A DNA stretch of 32,385 nt from Bacteroidales bacterium (GTDB lineage: Bacteria > Bacteroidota > Bacteroidia > Bacteroidales > UBA7332): assembly GCA_028687995.1 (NCBI GenBank), contig JAQTZA010000006.1, forward strand, positions 1 through 32,385, written 5' to 3'. The notes beneath the pieces were generated by a model that saw only the letters and a list, made by a program, of their open reading frames with translations, made no database searches and had not been told where the DNA came from. The stretch's first letter is position 1. Every line of letters begins with the position of its first letter. Shown piece after piece: positions 21,341-29,739 of the stretch. Both the position numbers and the translations under genes were made by a program.

Positions 21341-22225
21341 ATGATTTTCAAAAAGATTGAGTTGAGTGATTGGAAGTTGATTGAGGGTTATTGTCGTGTA
21401 AATAATTTGCGACAATTGAACTACAGCTTCGAAGTGCTCTATTTGTGGCGCGATGTGTGCGATTTTGAGATTTGCGAATGCGATGGATTTTTGTTTATCA
21501 AAACCTGTTTTCATGGGAAACATAATTTCCTCTATCCGTTGGGTGAGGGTGATATTACAAAAGCTTTTCAGCTTATGGAAGAGTATTGCATCGAGAAAGG
21601 AATTGAATTCGTTATGTATCAGGTGAATGCGCAACAGAAAGCGTTTATTGAAGAGACTTTCCATAACAAATATCAACTAGAATCTTTGCGAAGTGAATTC
21701 GAGTATATTTTCGAAACGGAACGATTGTCAACTTTGCAAGGTAAAAAGCTCCAGGCAAAGCGGAATCACACCAATTTTTTTGAAAAGAGTTTTAATTGGA
21801 GTTTTGAATCCATCACCGAAGAGACACTTTTGGAAGTGATGATATTTGCGCATAAATGGGATTCGGAAGCAGAAATCTCTGCGGGAAGCTCACTCAATAT
21901 GGAGAATATGGCACTGATGAATTCCATCGAAAGTTTTACTTGTTTGGATCTGCACGGCGGAATATTACGGGTTGATGGCAAAATTGTTGCCTTTGCGATA
22001 GGTTGCCCACTTTCGACGGACACCTATATGATTCTCTTTGAAAAAGCAGATGCGTCTGTTCGTGGCGCTTATGCAATGATTAATCGTGAATATGTGCGTT
22101 ATTTTTGTACGAATTATCGCTATGTGAACCGAGCCGAAGACAATGATGATGAGGGTTTACGCAAAGCCAAATTGTCATATTATCCGGATATTCTGCAAGA
22201 AGTATTTGTTTTGAAAAAATCGTAA
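21341..22225 (+). CDS. DUF2156 family protein (acyltransferase-like fold)
   Basis: A 294-residue protein of the DUF2156 family, related to the C-terminal aminoacyl-transfer domain of phosphatidylglycerol lysyltransferases (tandem GNAT folds). Characteristic stretches are LRQLNYSFEVLYLWRD, SEFEYIFETERLSTLQGKKLQAKRNH, and YVNRAEDNDDEGLRKAKLSYYP near the C-terminus. No membrane segments are present, so it lacks the flippase half of MprF. Its substrate is unknown. It is followed 24 bases later by a GNAT acetyltransferase. The two probably form an operon, and from memory this pairing recurs in Bacteroidales. Confidence 0.85.
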   Translation: MIFKKIELSDWKLIEGYCRVNNLRQLNYSFEVLYLWRDVCDFEICECDGFLFIKTCFHGKHNFLYPLGEGDITKAFQLMEEYCIEKGIEFVMYQVNAQQKAFIEETFHNKYQLESLRSEFEYIFETERLSTLQGKKLQAKRNHTNFFEKSFNWSFESITEETLLEVMIFAHKWDSEAEISAGSSLNMENMALMNSIESFTCLDLHGGILRVDGKIVAFAIGCPLSTDTYMILFEKADASVRGAYAMINREYVRYFCTNYRYVNRAEDNDDEGLRKAKLSYYPDILQEVFVLKKS

Positions 22226-22249
22226 CAATGTTTGAAGTTTAGTTATGCT

Positions 22250-22993
22250 ATGATTCGAAAAGCACAAATAATTGATATTCCACAAATTGTATTGCTTTGG
22301 CAAATAAGTTTTGGCGATTCGGATGAATATATTTATTCTTTTCTGGAAACGGTAGGTCGCGAAGATCGATGTTTCGTGGTAGAGTCAGAGGGGAAAATCT
22401 GTTCGATGCTTTTTCTGCTTCCTGCAATGATGCACGTCAATGGAACGTCGAGAAACGTCGAATATATTTATGCCTGTGCCACTTCACCCGAGCATAGAGC
22501 GCAAGGCTTGATGAGAGAACTGCTCGATTTTACGTTCAATCAAGCAAAAGTTCAATCTGTTTTTGCTCAAATCCTAATTCCTGCCTCCGAACAGCTCTCC
22601 CAATATTACAAGCAATCTGGATTCAAATCTTTTTTCTCAAAAAGTAACTTTGTCGTAGATCGTCAGGAGCTAGCATCGGCGCAACCTTTGACTGAAAATC
22701 TAATTCAAGAAATAATTGACATTAGAACAAGAATTTTAAAGTCAGAATTTGTTGTGCAATGGTCGGAGGAACACCTCAAATTTACACTCAAAGATTTGGC
22801 GAAAAATGGGGGGAAAGTTGTGATAACAGAAGATTCATACATTCTTTTAGCTGGAGAAAATCGAGTGATAGAAGCGTTGCCATTTTCTAAATATCTGACG
22901 TCGACGGAAGAGGATTTTGCCATGATCAGATTTTGTGAAGAAGTTGATTTTGAATCTGCTACCAGACCGTATTTTAATTTTGGGTTGGATTAA
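22250..22993 (+). CDS. GNAT family N-acetyltransferase
   Basis: A 247-residue protein. The N-terminal GNAT domain (about residues 1-140) has the acetyl-CoA loop in the segment YACATSPEHRAQGLMRELL (R/QxxGxA-like). The pattern resembles Eis-like or YitI-like acetyltransferases with an extended C-terminal half. The ATG at 22250 (MIRKAQIIDIPQIV) begins at the expected first strand, so a TTG start at 22232 is not preferred. It overlaps the convergent NigD-like gene by 20 bases. Substrate unknown. Confidence 0.85.
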   Translation: MIRKAQIIDIPQIVLLWQISFGDSDEYIYSFLETVGREDRCFVVESEGKICSMLFLLPAMMHVNGTSRNVEYIYACATSPEHRAQGLMRELLDFTFNQAKVQSVFAQILIPASEQLSQYYKQSGFKSFFSKSNFVVDRQELASAQPLTENLIQEIIDIRTRILKSEFVVQWSEEHLKFTLKDLAKNGGKVVITEDSYILLAGENRVIEALPFSKYLTSTEEDFAMIRFCEEVDFESATRPYFNFGLD

Positions 22994-23609
22994 CGTAGTT
23001 GAAATAATACTCTTTGATCCCTTCATTTGACGTGTTAATGCGAAGTTTTATGGGAACGCTCATTCCAATTTTTGCAAATGATTTTACGGAAGATGAATAA
23101 TATGTTTTCACCCAATACCCTGGTGCATCGCCGTTTTTTGAATGACGTAGCTCTAAATAGATTGTATCGTTTAGCGGTGTTGTCCGTTGAAATAATTCCA
23201 AGCTGTGTTTCTTTTCCAAATAGTCAAAACTAAGTCTAAAATTTAGCCAATCTCCACATAACCAAACACTCTCAATACGCAATGGGTCGTCGGGATAATT
23301 GGTCAAAGGTTTGATGGAGCTGGAATTGATTATCCCTACAGAATTGATCCCAATTGAATAGGTTTTTATGTCAATTGAACCTTTAATGGTGTAATTGAGA
23401 AGTACTCTTGAACCCGTTTTTATCTCCGAGCTAATGGTCGAAGGAGGGAGTAGATTTGTCTGATTATCAAGTAAATAATATCGTCCAATAGAAGATTCTG
23501 ACACAGTTGCAAAATCCATTCTGAAATCACCCAATCCATATTCAAAATCGCTACTGCAAGCAGAGAGTGCAATGAATATTCCGATTAGAAGCGCTTGACG
23601 AAATTTCAT
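22974..23609 (-). CDS. NigD-like lipoprotein
   Basis: A 211-residue lipoprotein. The N-terminus MKFRQALLIGIFIALSACSSD has a lipobox ending in LSAC. The chosen ATG at 23609 fits this; a longer reading from 23684 would overlap the rnz gene. The body matches the NigD pattern: a DGF-like DFRMDFATV start, YYLLDNQTNLLPP, GSRVLLNYTI, WLCGDWLNFRLSF, and LELRHSKNGDAPGYW near the end. NigD-like proteins are beta-sandwich outer-membrane lipoproteins of Bacteroidales with unclear roles. It is the last gene of the subtilase-xseA-rnz operon, ten bases after rnz. Confidence 0.82.
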   Translation of the reverse strand: MKFRQALLIGIFIALSACSSDFEYGLGDFRMDFATVSESSIGRYYLLDNQTNLLPPSTISSEIKTGSRVLLNYTIKGSIDIKTYSIGINSVGIINSSSIKPLTNYPDDPLRIESVWLCGDWLNFRLSFDYLEKKHSLELFQRTTPLNDTIYLELRHSKNGDAPGYWVKTYYSSSVKSFAKIGMSVPIKLRINTSNEGIKEYYFNYVNPTQN

Positions 23610-23619
23610 GTTAGCAATA

Positions 23620-24534
23620 TTAAATTTCGATAGTGGAAGTTTCGTCAGAAAGATAGGTATTGGGAAAAATCGCTTTTGCTTCATTCAACAACACTGATAA
23701 ATCGCGATATCGAGCAGAGTAATGTCCAATTAACAGTTTCTTGACTTGTGCTTTGAGAGCGATCTCTGCTGCTTGAGAAGCAGTAGAATGCATAGTTGTT
23801 TTTGCTCGATTGACTTCCGTTTCTGCAAAAGTAGCTTCGTGGTAGAGTAAATCTACCCCTTCGATAATGGGAATGATAGAGTTTGATGGTGCTGTGTCAG
23901 AGCAAAAAGCATATTTGCGAGCTGGTTCTGGTTCTCGTGTCAATCTTGAGTTAGGTATCACTTCTCCATCTTCGGTCGTAAAATCGAGTCCTTCTTTCAA
24001 TGCAATGAAATATCGAAGTGGAACTTTGTAAAATATTGCCATCTCTTTGTTGATGTGTCGCTCTTTTGCTTCTTCTTCAAATAGGTAACCACAGGTTGGT
24101 ACTCTATGCTTCAGGGGAATTGAATAGACTTTCAGCGAACGTTCTTCATAAATAAGAGCGTGCTTTTGAGGCGAAATATTGTCAAAAATAACTTTGAAAG
24201 GCAAATCGGCGCAGAAATAATCTAGTTGTGGGCGAAAAATTCGTTCTGCATCAGGATGAGCATGAATTACCAAGTCCGCTGTTCTATCTAGCAATCCTAA
24301 AGTCGAGATAAATCCCATCAGTCCAAAACAATGGTCGCCATGCAGGTGTGATAAAAAAATATGACCCAAACGGTTCATCTTCAATTTATTCAATCGCATC
24401 TGCAATTGAGAACCCTCTCCACAATCAATCAGGAAGAGTTTCTCCCTGAAATTGACTACCTGAGATGTGGGATTGAATCGGCTCGTAGGCAGAGCCGAAC
24501 CACATCCTAGAATATTGAGTTCAAATTTATCCAT
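23620..24534 (-). CDS. rnz: Ribonuclease Z
   Basis: A 304-residue metallo-beta-lactamase-fold endonuclease that removes the 3' trailer of tRNA precursors. The N-terminus LNILGCGSALPTSRFNPTSQ and the zinc motif SHLHGDHCFGL (HxHxDH) are diagnostic. FCSDTAPS, YHEATF and LIGHYSARY supply the further metal and family motifs. Length is normal. It starts 12 bases after xseA. Confidence 0.95.
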   Translation of the reverse strand: MDKFELNILGCGSALPTSRFNPTSQVVNFREKLFLIDCGEGSQLQMRLNKLKMNRLGHIFLSHLHGDHCFGLMGFISTLGLLDRTADLVIHAHPDAERIFRPQLDYFCADLPFKVIFDNISPQKHALIYEERSLKVYSIPLKHRVPTCGYLFEEEAKERHINKEMAIFYKVPLRYFIALKEGLDFTTEDGEVIPNSRLTREPEPARKYAFCSDTAPSNSIIPIIEGVDLLYHEATFAETEVNRAKTTMHSTASQAAEIALKAQVKKLLIGHYSARYRDLSVLLNEAKAIFPNTYLSDETSTIEI

Positions 24535-24546
24535 CTAATCTTTAAG

Positions 24547-25845
24547 TTAAGAGATAATACTCTCTTTTTCTCCGTCAGCAAAAAAAGTAGTTATCTTTTC
24601 TCCAGTTTGCAATTCTGTGGCGGAACGCACCACTTTTCCATTTTTCAAAGTTAAAGAAAAACCTTTCTTGAGCATGGTTTCTGGTGATGAAAGTAGGATA
24701 GTTTGTTCAAAAAAAGCCAATTTGCCCTTTTCGTTTTGAATATTTTGCTTAAATGCGCTTTTGAGAATGAATTGCCACTCTTTTAATTTTATATTTTGTG
24801 AAGTGATGGTATTGCGAATTTCATTTTTCAAAAGGTGGGAAGTGTTGATGATTCGATTCGATTCATTGTTGAGCAATATGTTTGTTCGATTCGAAAGTTG
24901 ATAAGTGAGTGAAGCTGCTCTATTTTTCTCATTCTCAATCATCCATTTGGTCTTTTCAATTATTTTATATTGAATTTCAAAAAGATAATTTTCGAGATTT
25001 TCTAAGCAAGAGATTAAGTGTTCGGCAGCAGCGGTAGGCGTTTTCATGCGAGTGTGAGCCACTAAATCAAGAATTGATTCATCGCGTTCGTGTCCGATCC
25101 CAGTAATGATTGGTAACGAAAAAGTAGCACATCGTTTTGCTAACGCATAACTATCGAAACAGCTAAGGTCAGATACTGCGCCACCTCCACGAATGATAAC
25201 GACTACATCGAACTCCTCTTTTCTCTTGTCGATTGCATTTAACGCCTTTAATATGGTAGATTCTGCTTGTTCTCCTTGCATCAATGCTGGGAAAAGTGTC
25301 ATTGAAAATGCATATTTACCGCTATTAGTGCGAAGTTGATTCGTTAAATCATCGTATCCAGCGGCAGTGGCTGATGATATAATGGCAAGTCGTTGAGGTA
25401 AAATTGGGAATGAATGTTGTTTATTTTGGTCAAAAATTCCCTCTTCTTTCAATCGCTTGATAATTTCAAGACGCTGACGAAGCATATCACCAATAGTAAA
25501 GGTAGGATCAATGTCGGTCACGGTTAAACTTGGGCCGTATAGCTCATGAAAATCAATTGAAACCTGCACCAAGACTTTCAGCCCACTGCCGAAAGGTTGA
25601 CCAGTCTCTTCTTCGAAATATGGTCTCAATAATTTGAAGGTTGTTGCCCATATATTGCCGCGCATTTTGGCTACAATATTGCCGTTACGACTCTCTTTTT
25701 CAACGAACTCCACATAGCAGTGCCCCACGCCCGTAGTTCTCACTTCGCTTAACTCGGCGCGCACCCAATATTTGTCTGGAAAACATTCCTTTAATGCAAC
25801 CTTAACTAGACTGTTGAGTTCATAAAGTGAGAGAGCATCCTTCAT
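24547..25845 (-). CDS. xseA: Exodeoxyribonuclease VII large subunit
   Basis: A 432-residue large subunit of the single-strand DNA exonuclease. An OB-fold domain lies at about residues 5-105 (KYWVRAELSEVR). The catalytic domain shows PQRLAIISSATAAGYDDL, VVIIRGGGAVSDLSCFD, IITGIGHERDESILD and KTPTAAAE. A coiled-coil arm follows, then the short C-terminal segment MLKKGFSLTLKNGKVV. Its ATG begins immediately after the subtilase stop. The small subunit xseB, often adjacent, is not here: only 12 bases separate it from rnz. Confidence 0.95.
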   Translation of the reverse strand: MKDALSLYELNSLVKVALKECFPDKYWVRAELSEVRTTGVGHCYVEFVEKESRNGNIVAKMRGNIWATTFKLLRPYFEEETGQPFGSGLKVLVQVSIDFHELYGPSLTVTDIDPTFTIGDMLRQRLEIIKRLKEEGIFDQNKQHSFPILPQRLAIISSATAAGYDDLTNQLRTNSGKYAFSMTLFPALMQGEQAESTILKALNAIDKRKEEFDVVVIIRGGGAVSDLSCFDSYALAKRCATFSLPIITGIGHERDESILDLVAHTRMKTPTAAAEHLISCLENLENYLFEIQYKIIEKTKWMIENEKNRAASLTYQLSNRTNILLNNESNRIINTSHLLKNEIRNTITSQNIKLKEWQFILKSAFKQNIQNEKGKLAFFEQTILLSSPETMLKKGFSLTLKNGKVVRSATELQTGEKITTFFADGEKESIIS

Positions 25846-27453
25846 TTATTTTACTAATTTCTTTGTGAAGTGTTGATTTGCACCTTCAATGAAAACGATA
25901 TAAAAGCCGTGTCGCAGAGTTTTGATATTGAAACTTCTATCTTCTGAATCGGTTTTTTCTGAAAAAATCATTTTCCCCGTTTCGGTGTAGACACTGATGC
26001 TGTAAATGGAGTCAGATGTTGGCAGATTTCGAATCGTAATACTATTTCCTTTTTTATTATTAAAGAAGATTTCGGGAGTTGGGTTTGTTTGAATGTCAAT
26101 GTGAGTCGCACTTTGATAGGCTGCCCAAAGATCAGTTACGCCATATCCGTAGTGTATGTCTGGTAGTGTATAGAAACTCGAATATGTTCGGATAAGCTCC
26201 AGTAATTGCTTATTTGTGAATTGAGGAAGTGCTTGCCATAGGCATGCTACCTGTCCAGTCATTAATGGGGCAGAAAAAGAAGTCCCGTTGGACGTATTTA
26301 CATGACCATATTGATCAAGTAGATAGGTTCCTTCTCCCACACTTACCACATCTGGCTTTACTCGATCGTCGGCAGAATAGCCAAAAGAACTAAAGCTGGC
26401 AATTTGTAATTTCTTATTCACTGCGCCAACAGTTAAGACGTCTGCAGCATCAGCAGGGAAACTGATTTTCCCCCAACTTTTATCGCCATCGTTACCAGCA
26501 CTTATCACGACAAATATCCCTTTGTTGGTTGCCATCTGAGCAGCACGACTTATAAATGCTGTTTTTCCATCCAACTGATTATGATTATGATCCATAACTG
26601 GTTCATCGAATTGAGTGTAGCCCAATGATGTGTTTATCAAATCTACTCCAACGCTATCTGCGAATTCAGCTGCTGCTGCCCAATAATCCTCTTCTACCGG
26701 AAATTCAGAAACAACATCTTCTGAACGAAGCAACCAGTAGGAAGCTTTGGGAGCGGCTCCTATAAAATGAAATGAATCTTCGGCAGCCATAATGGATAAT
26801 ACGGATTGACCATGTTTATCACCTAGAAAAACATTTCCTCCTGGTGTAACAAAATCTTTTGTTCCAAGAATTGTAGTATTCTTATATTTTGAAATAGTAT
26901 CGGCATGGAAAAACCCAGCATCTATAATGGCAATTACCTTTCCTTCGCCTTTATAGCCTGCTTGATGAAGTTTTTGTCCGTTGCTAATGGCTAATTGAGC
27001 CAATCCAAAACCATACTCCTCGAATGCATTTGCTGCGCGACTCTCCACATCATCCATTTCATTTCTGAATTTTGAGGAGTTATATAATGCTTGTCCTTGC
27101 CAAATCCATTCAGATCCTTTGACGAACGGAAGTTGACGTATTTGCTGCATAATACCACTATCTTGAACGGCTACCACAGCACTATTCATCCAGCGACTTG
27201 TGGTGACTATTTGCAATCCGTTCTGAGAAAGAATGTCAAGGTAATGTTTGCAAACAGGTAAATCGGTGGAGTCAATGGCAATGGATTGCTTAGAGCGTCT
27301 CTCCAATGCTCTTTGTGATAGAAATTGATCAGGTTTGTTGAGTGAAAAGGAAGAGGTGTTTTTGTCTTTGAGCCAAACTCGGAATTTGTATTCCGTAGTG
27401 GCACTTCCCATTAGGGATTGTATGATTAAAAGTGCGAATAGTGTATTTCTCAT
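25846..27453 (-). CDS. Subtilisin-like serine protease with T9SS sorting domain
   Basis: A 535-residue exported S8 peptidase. The signal peptide ends near residue 20. A prodomain-like stretch (FRVWLKDKN, QFLSQRALERRSKQ) follows. The catalytic triad is visible as Asp178 (AIIDAGF), His214 (DKHGQSVLS) and Ser392 (SNGTSFSAPL), with oxyanion Asn321 (ISAGNDGD). The C-terminal 75 residues or so form a T9SS type A sorting domain (ISVYTETGKMIFSE, then LRHGFYIVFIEG, then KKLVK). It should act at the cell surface or outside. It heads the operon, with its stop directly followed by the xseA start. The operon mates are intracellular nucleases with no obvious link. Confidence 0.93.
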   Translation of the reverse strand: MRNTLFALLIIQSLMGSATTEYKFRVWLKDKNTSSFSLNKPDQFLSQRALERRSKQSIAIDSTDLPVCKHYLDILSQNGLQIVTTSRWMNSAVVAVQDSGIMQQIRQLPFVKGSEWIWQGQALYNSSKFRNEMDDVESRAANAFEEYGFGLAQLAISNGQKLHQAGYKGEGKVIAIIDAGFFHADTISKYKNTTILGTKDFVTPGGNVFLGDKHGQSVLSIMAAEDSFHFIGAAPKASYWLLRSEDVVSEFPVEEDYWAAAAEFADSVGVDLINTSLGYTQFDEPVMDHNHNQLDGKTAFISRAAQMATNKGIFVVISAGNDGDKSWGKISFPADAADVLTVGAVNKKLQIASFSSFGYSADDRVKPDVVSVGEGTYLLDQYGHVNTSNGTSFSAPLMTGQVACLWQALPQFTNKQLLELIRTYSSFYTLPDIHYGYGVTDLWAAYQSATHIDIQTNPTPEIFFNNKKGNSITIRNLPTSDSIYSISVYTETGKMIFSEKTDSEDRSFNIKTLRHGFYIVFIEGANQHFTKKLVK

Positions 27454-27474
27454 ATTAAGGCAATAATTATATTA

Positions 27475-27482
27475 CAAACATA
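27475..27482 (-). promoter_or_regulatory. Promoter -7 box of the subtilase operon
   Basis: The minus strand reads TATGTTTG, matching TAnnTTTG, 21 bases upstream of the subtilase ATG. Confidence 0.6.
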
Positions 27483-27575
27483 CATAAATTTTTTAGGAGA
27501 ATAAAGTTCGATTCTAATTTGAAGAAATATGTCACTCCTTTATGGTTGTCGGTCTATTTCACTTGTTTTAAAAAA

Positions 27576-27635
27576 TATGTTTTAAAACATACGTTAAAAT
27601 AGATTTATCAATCAATTATATGTTATAAAACATAT
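27576..27635. promoter_or_regulatory. Two similar palindromes, candidate operators
   Basis: TATGTTTTAAAACATA at 27576-27591 is a perfect 16-bp palindrome. ATATGTT-ATAA-AACATAT at 27618-27635 is a second inverted repeat of the same half-site (ATGTT/AACAT). Their centres are 43 bp apart, about four helical turns. They lie about 70-120 bp upstream of the thioredoxin-like gene's -7 box and about 100-150 bp upstream of the subtilase promoter on the other side. A dimeric regulator binding both is inferred. Confidence 0.6.
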
Positions 27636-27674
27636 TAAATTAATTGCAAATATTGAAGATATATTGAGAATGTC

Positions 27675-27705
27675 TTGTTTTTGTAACATTCACCATATAC
27701 TTTTG
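27675..27705 (+). promoter_or_regulatory. Promoter of the thioredoxin-like gene
   Basis: TACTTTTG (27698-27705) matches the -7 box. A TTG at 27675-27677, 20 bases upstream, fits the -33 element. Transcription would begin near 27712, giving a leader of about 100 bases with two hairpins: TGGTTCA/TGAACCA (27725-27751) and AGTCTGA/TCAGACT (27774-27791). Confidence 0.7.
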
Positions 27706-27815
27706 CAGTGTATTTATTACAAACTGGTTCAGAAACTAAGTAAATGAACCAACAAAAAAGCAGAAAATCTGCGAGTCTGAATACTCAGACTAGAGTGAAA
27801 CTTAAATTACAAAGT

Positions 27816-28325
27816 ATGAAAAAAATTAAAATGTTAGTGGTATTGGTTGCATTATTTGCAATTGTAGGATTGCGTGCTGAAAATCGCATGGAAGTGTCAA
27901 TGATTTTAGTGCCGGGTGTGAAGGCTCCAGAGTTGAAATTGCAGTCAGAAAATGACAGTTTCGAATTGAGTAACTTCAGAGGAAAATATGTTTTGTTGCA
28001 GTTTTGGGCTGATACAAACGAAGGTTCGTTCAGAAACTTTGCAAATATGCAAAACATCGTGAAACACTCAAAAAATGAGAAGCTCGAAATGGTTTCAGTT
28101 TCGTTTGAACCCCTTAAAGCGGTATATAACGATATGGTGAAAATTTTCGATCTGAAGAGTTCTAATTCGATCTTGGTAGAAAATGGTGTTTATTCTGAAA
28201 TTTATAAGAGATACCGTTTGTATAATGGAGGATTAAATAACTATTTACTTGACCAAGATGGAGTGATTATCGCACGCGATTTAACACCTCAGGATTTGGT
28301 TATGTACATTAATCAAATTAAATAA
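27816..28325 (+). CDS. Exported thioredoxin-fold protein without redox cysteines
   Basis: A 169-residue protein. The signal peptide MKKIKMLVVLVALFAIVGLRA directs it to the periplasm. The body is a TlpA/AhpC-like thioredoxin fold: GVKAPELKLQSENDSFELSNFRGKYVLLQFWA, then a C-terminal YLLDQDGVIIARDLTPQDL. At the position of the CxxC active site (normally FWASWCGPCR) it reads FWADTNEGSFRNF, and no Cys occurs in the whole protein. Thiol-disulfide chemistry is therefore excluded, and a structural or binding role is more likely. An in-frame ATG at 27744 would add a basic 24-residue extension before the signal peptide; 27816 is preferred. A terminator follows at 28362. Confidence 0.82.
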   Translation: MKKIKMLVVLVALFAIVGLRAENRMEVSMILVPGVKAPELKLQSENDSFELSNFRGKYVLLQFWADTNEGSFRNFANMQNIVKHSKNEKLEMVSVSFEPLKAVYNDMVKIFDLKSSNSILVENGVYSEIYKRYRLYNGGLNNYLLDQDGVIIARDLTPQDLVMYINQIK

Positions 28326-28361
28326 TATGAACACATGGTATAACCCAGAAATCAATGATGG

Positions 28362-28401
28362 GAGCTGTTCGATAAAAATTATTCGAACAGCTCTTTTTTT
28401 T
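28362..28401 (+). terminator. Terminator of the thioredoxin-like gene
   Basis: GAGCTGTTCGA, loop TAAAAATTAT, TCGAACAGCTC (11 perfect pairs), then eight T. It separates the gene from the serpin gene, which must have its own promoter. Confidence 0.9.
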
Positions 28402-28488
28402 ATGTGTAAATCTAAATAATGGTGCAACGTTTCTAATCTTCTTCTCATCTTTGTTTTGTATCTTTACTTTCTTAATACAAAGCATATT

Positions 28489-29739
28489 ATGAAACACATT
28501 CTCTTCTCAGTCATAATTCCTATTTCTCTGATTTTGATTGCCGCCTCGTGCAATAATAATGAACCAAATCCTTCTAATAAACCAGTCGTTCGCGAAATGC
28601 GTGCAGCAGAGTCTGCTTTACTGATTTCATCTAACGAATTTTGCTTCGACTATTTCAAAATACTATCGAAAAATCAGACTTCTCAAAATGTTCTTTTTTC
28701 TCCATATAGTGCTCATGCTGCTTTGAGTATGTTGATTCATGGCGCTTCAGGGGAGACCAAGCAGGAGATTAAAAATGTGCTTCGCATCTCTACCCAGAGT
28801 GATGATGACGTGAAGTCTTCATTCAAAAGTCTCAAAGAATATTTGCTTCAAGTAGATAAATCGGTGACTTTGAATATTGAGAATTCAATATGGACCAAAG
28901 GTGGATTAACTATCAATCCTACTTTTGCATCAACTATGAAAGAATATTACCAATCTGAAATCACATCGTTAGATTTTGCAAATCCATCGGCTCCTAAAAC
29001 TATTAATGATTGGGTGAATAAGCAGACTTCGGGAAGAATACCAACAATCGTTGAAAAACTCAGTTCGGATGATGTGATGTTATTGATAAATGCTGTTTAT
29101 TTCAAATCAGATTGGAAAACAAAATTTAATGCAGCATTAACAGAAAAAGCATCATTCGTTAAAGATGATGCTTCCGTAATTCAAGTTGATCTGATGAGCA
29201 GTAGCAAAATGGAGGCTTGGCATTATTATGATAATGACATTCAACTGTTAGATATTCCTTTTGGTAATGGCGGCTATTATTTCAGCGTAATAATGCCTCA
29301 GGGCACGCAAACTTTGGATGATTTTATAACCAATTTCACTAATGATAAGTTGCAAAGTATTCTTTCGTTAGAGCCCAAAACGACTGATGATATTCAGACG
29401 ATTCAATTGAAAATGCCAAAATTTAAATTTGATTATGAACACAACATGGTTGCAAATCTGCAGTTAATGGGCATGAACCGAGCATTTACCGATTTGGCAG
29501 AGTTGTCTAATCTCTTTGTGGATCCGATGAATTTAATGGTCTCGGACGTGAAACAGAAAGCATTTATTCAGATAGATGAAAAAGGAGGAGAGGCAGCTGC
29601 TGTTACTTCTATCACAGTAGGTGTTACTTCAGCAGGTCCAGATTTTTTCACTGTAGATCGTCCGTTTTTGTTCTTGATTCGTGAGAAAAATAGCAACTCA
29701 ATCCTCTTCATTGGAAAGGTTCACGAACCTAAATTCTAG
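28489..29739 (+). CDS. Serpin lipoprotein (protease inhibitor)
   Basis: A 416-residue serpin with a lipoprotein signal (MKHILFSVIIPISLILIAASC). The fold motifs NVLFSPYSAHAALSMLIHGASGETKQEI, LLINAVYFKSDWKTKF and FTVDRPFLFLIRE are clear. The reactive loop starts at Glu364 (P17) with the hinge EKGGEAAAVT, rich in small residues, as in inhibitory serpins. Counting 17 residues places P1-P1' at Thr380-Ser381, within VGVTSAG. Position P14 is Gly instead of the usual Thr/Ser. Surface serpins of this type are known in Bacteroidota, for example miropin of Tannerella, which protects against host and own proteases. Start is the ATG at 28489. A near-consensus -7 box (TATCTTTA) lies at 28459-28466. Confidence 0.93.
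   Translation: MKHILFSVIIPISLILIAASCNNNEPNPSNKPVVREMRAAESALLISSNEFCFDYFKILSKNQTSQNVLFSPYSAHAALSMLIHGASGETKQEIKNVLRISTQSDDDVKSSFKSLKEYLLQVDKSVTLNIENSIWTKGGLTINPTFASTMKEYYQSEITSLDFANPSAPKTINDWVNKQTSGRIPTIVEKLSSDDVMLLINAVYFKSDWKTKFNAALTEKASFVKDDASVIQVDLMSSSKMEAWHYYDNDIQLLDIPFGNGGYYFSVIMPQGTQTLDDFITNFTNDKLQSILSLEPKTTDDIQTIQLKMPKFKFDYEHNMVANLQLMGMNRAFTDLAELSNLFVDPMNLMVSDVKQKAFIQIDEKGGEAAAVTSITVGVTSAGPDFFTVDRPFLFLIREKNSNSILFIGKVHEPKF

Noticed and set aside
23610-23684. Longer N-terminus of the NigD-like protein
   Set aside because: It would overlap rnz and would bury the lipoprotein signal peptide 25 residues inside the protein.
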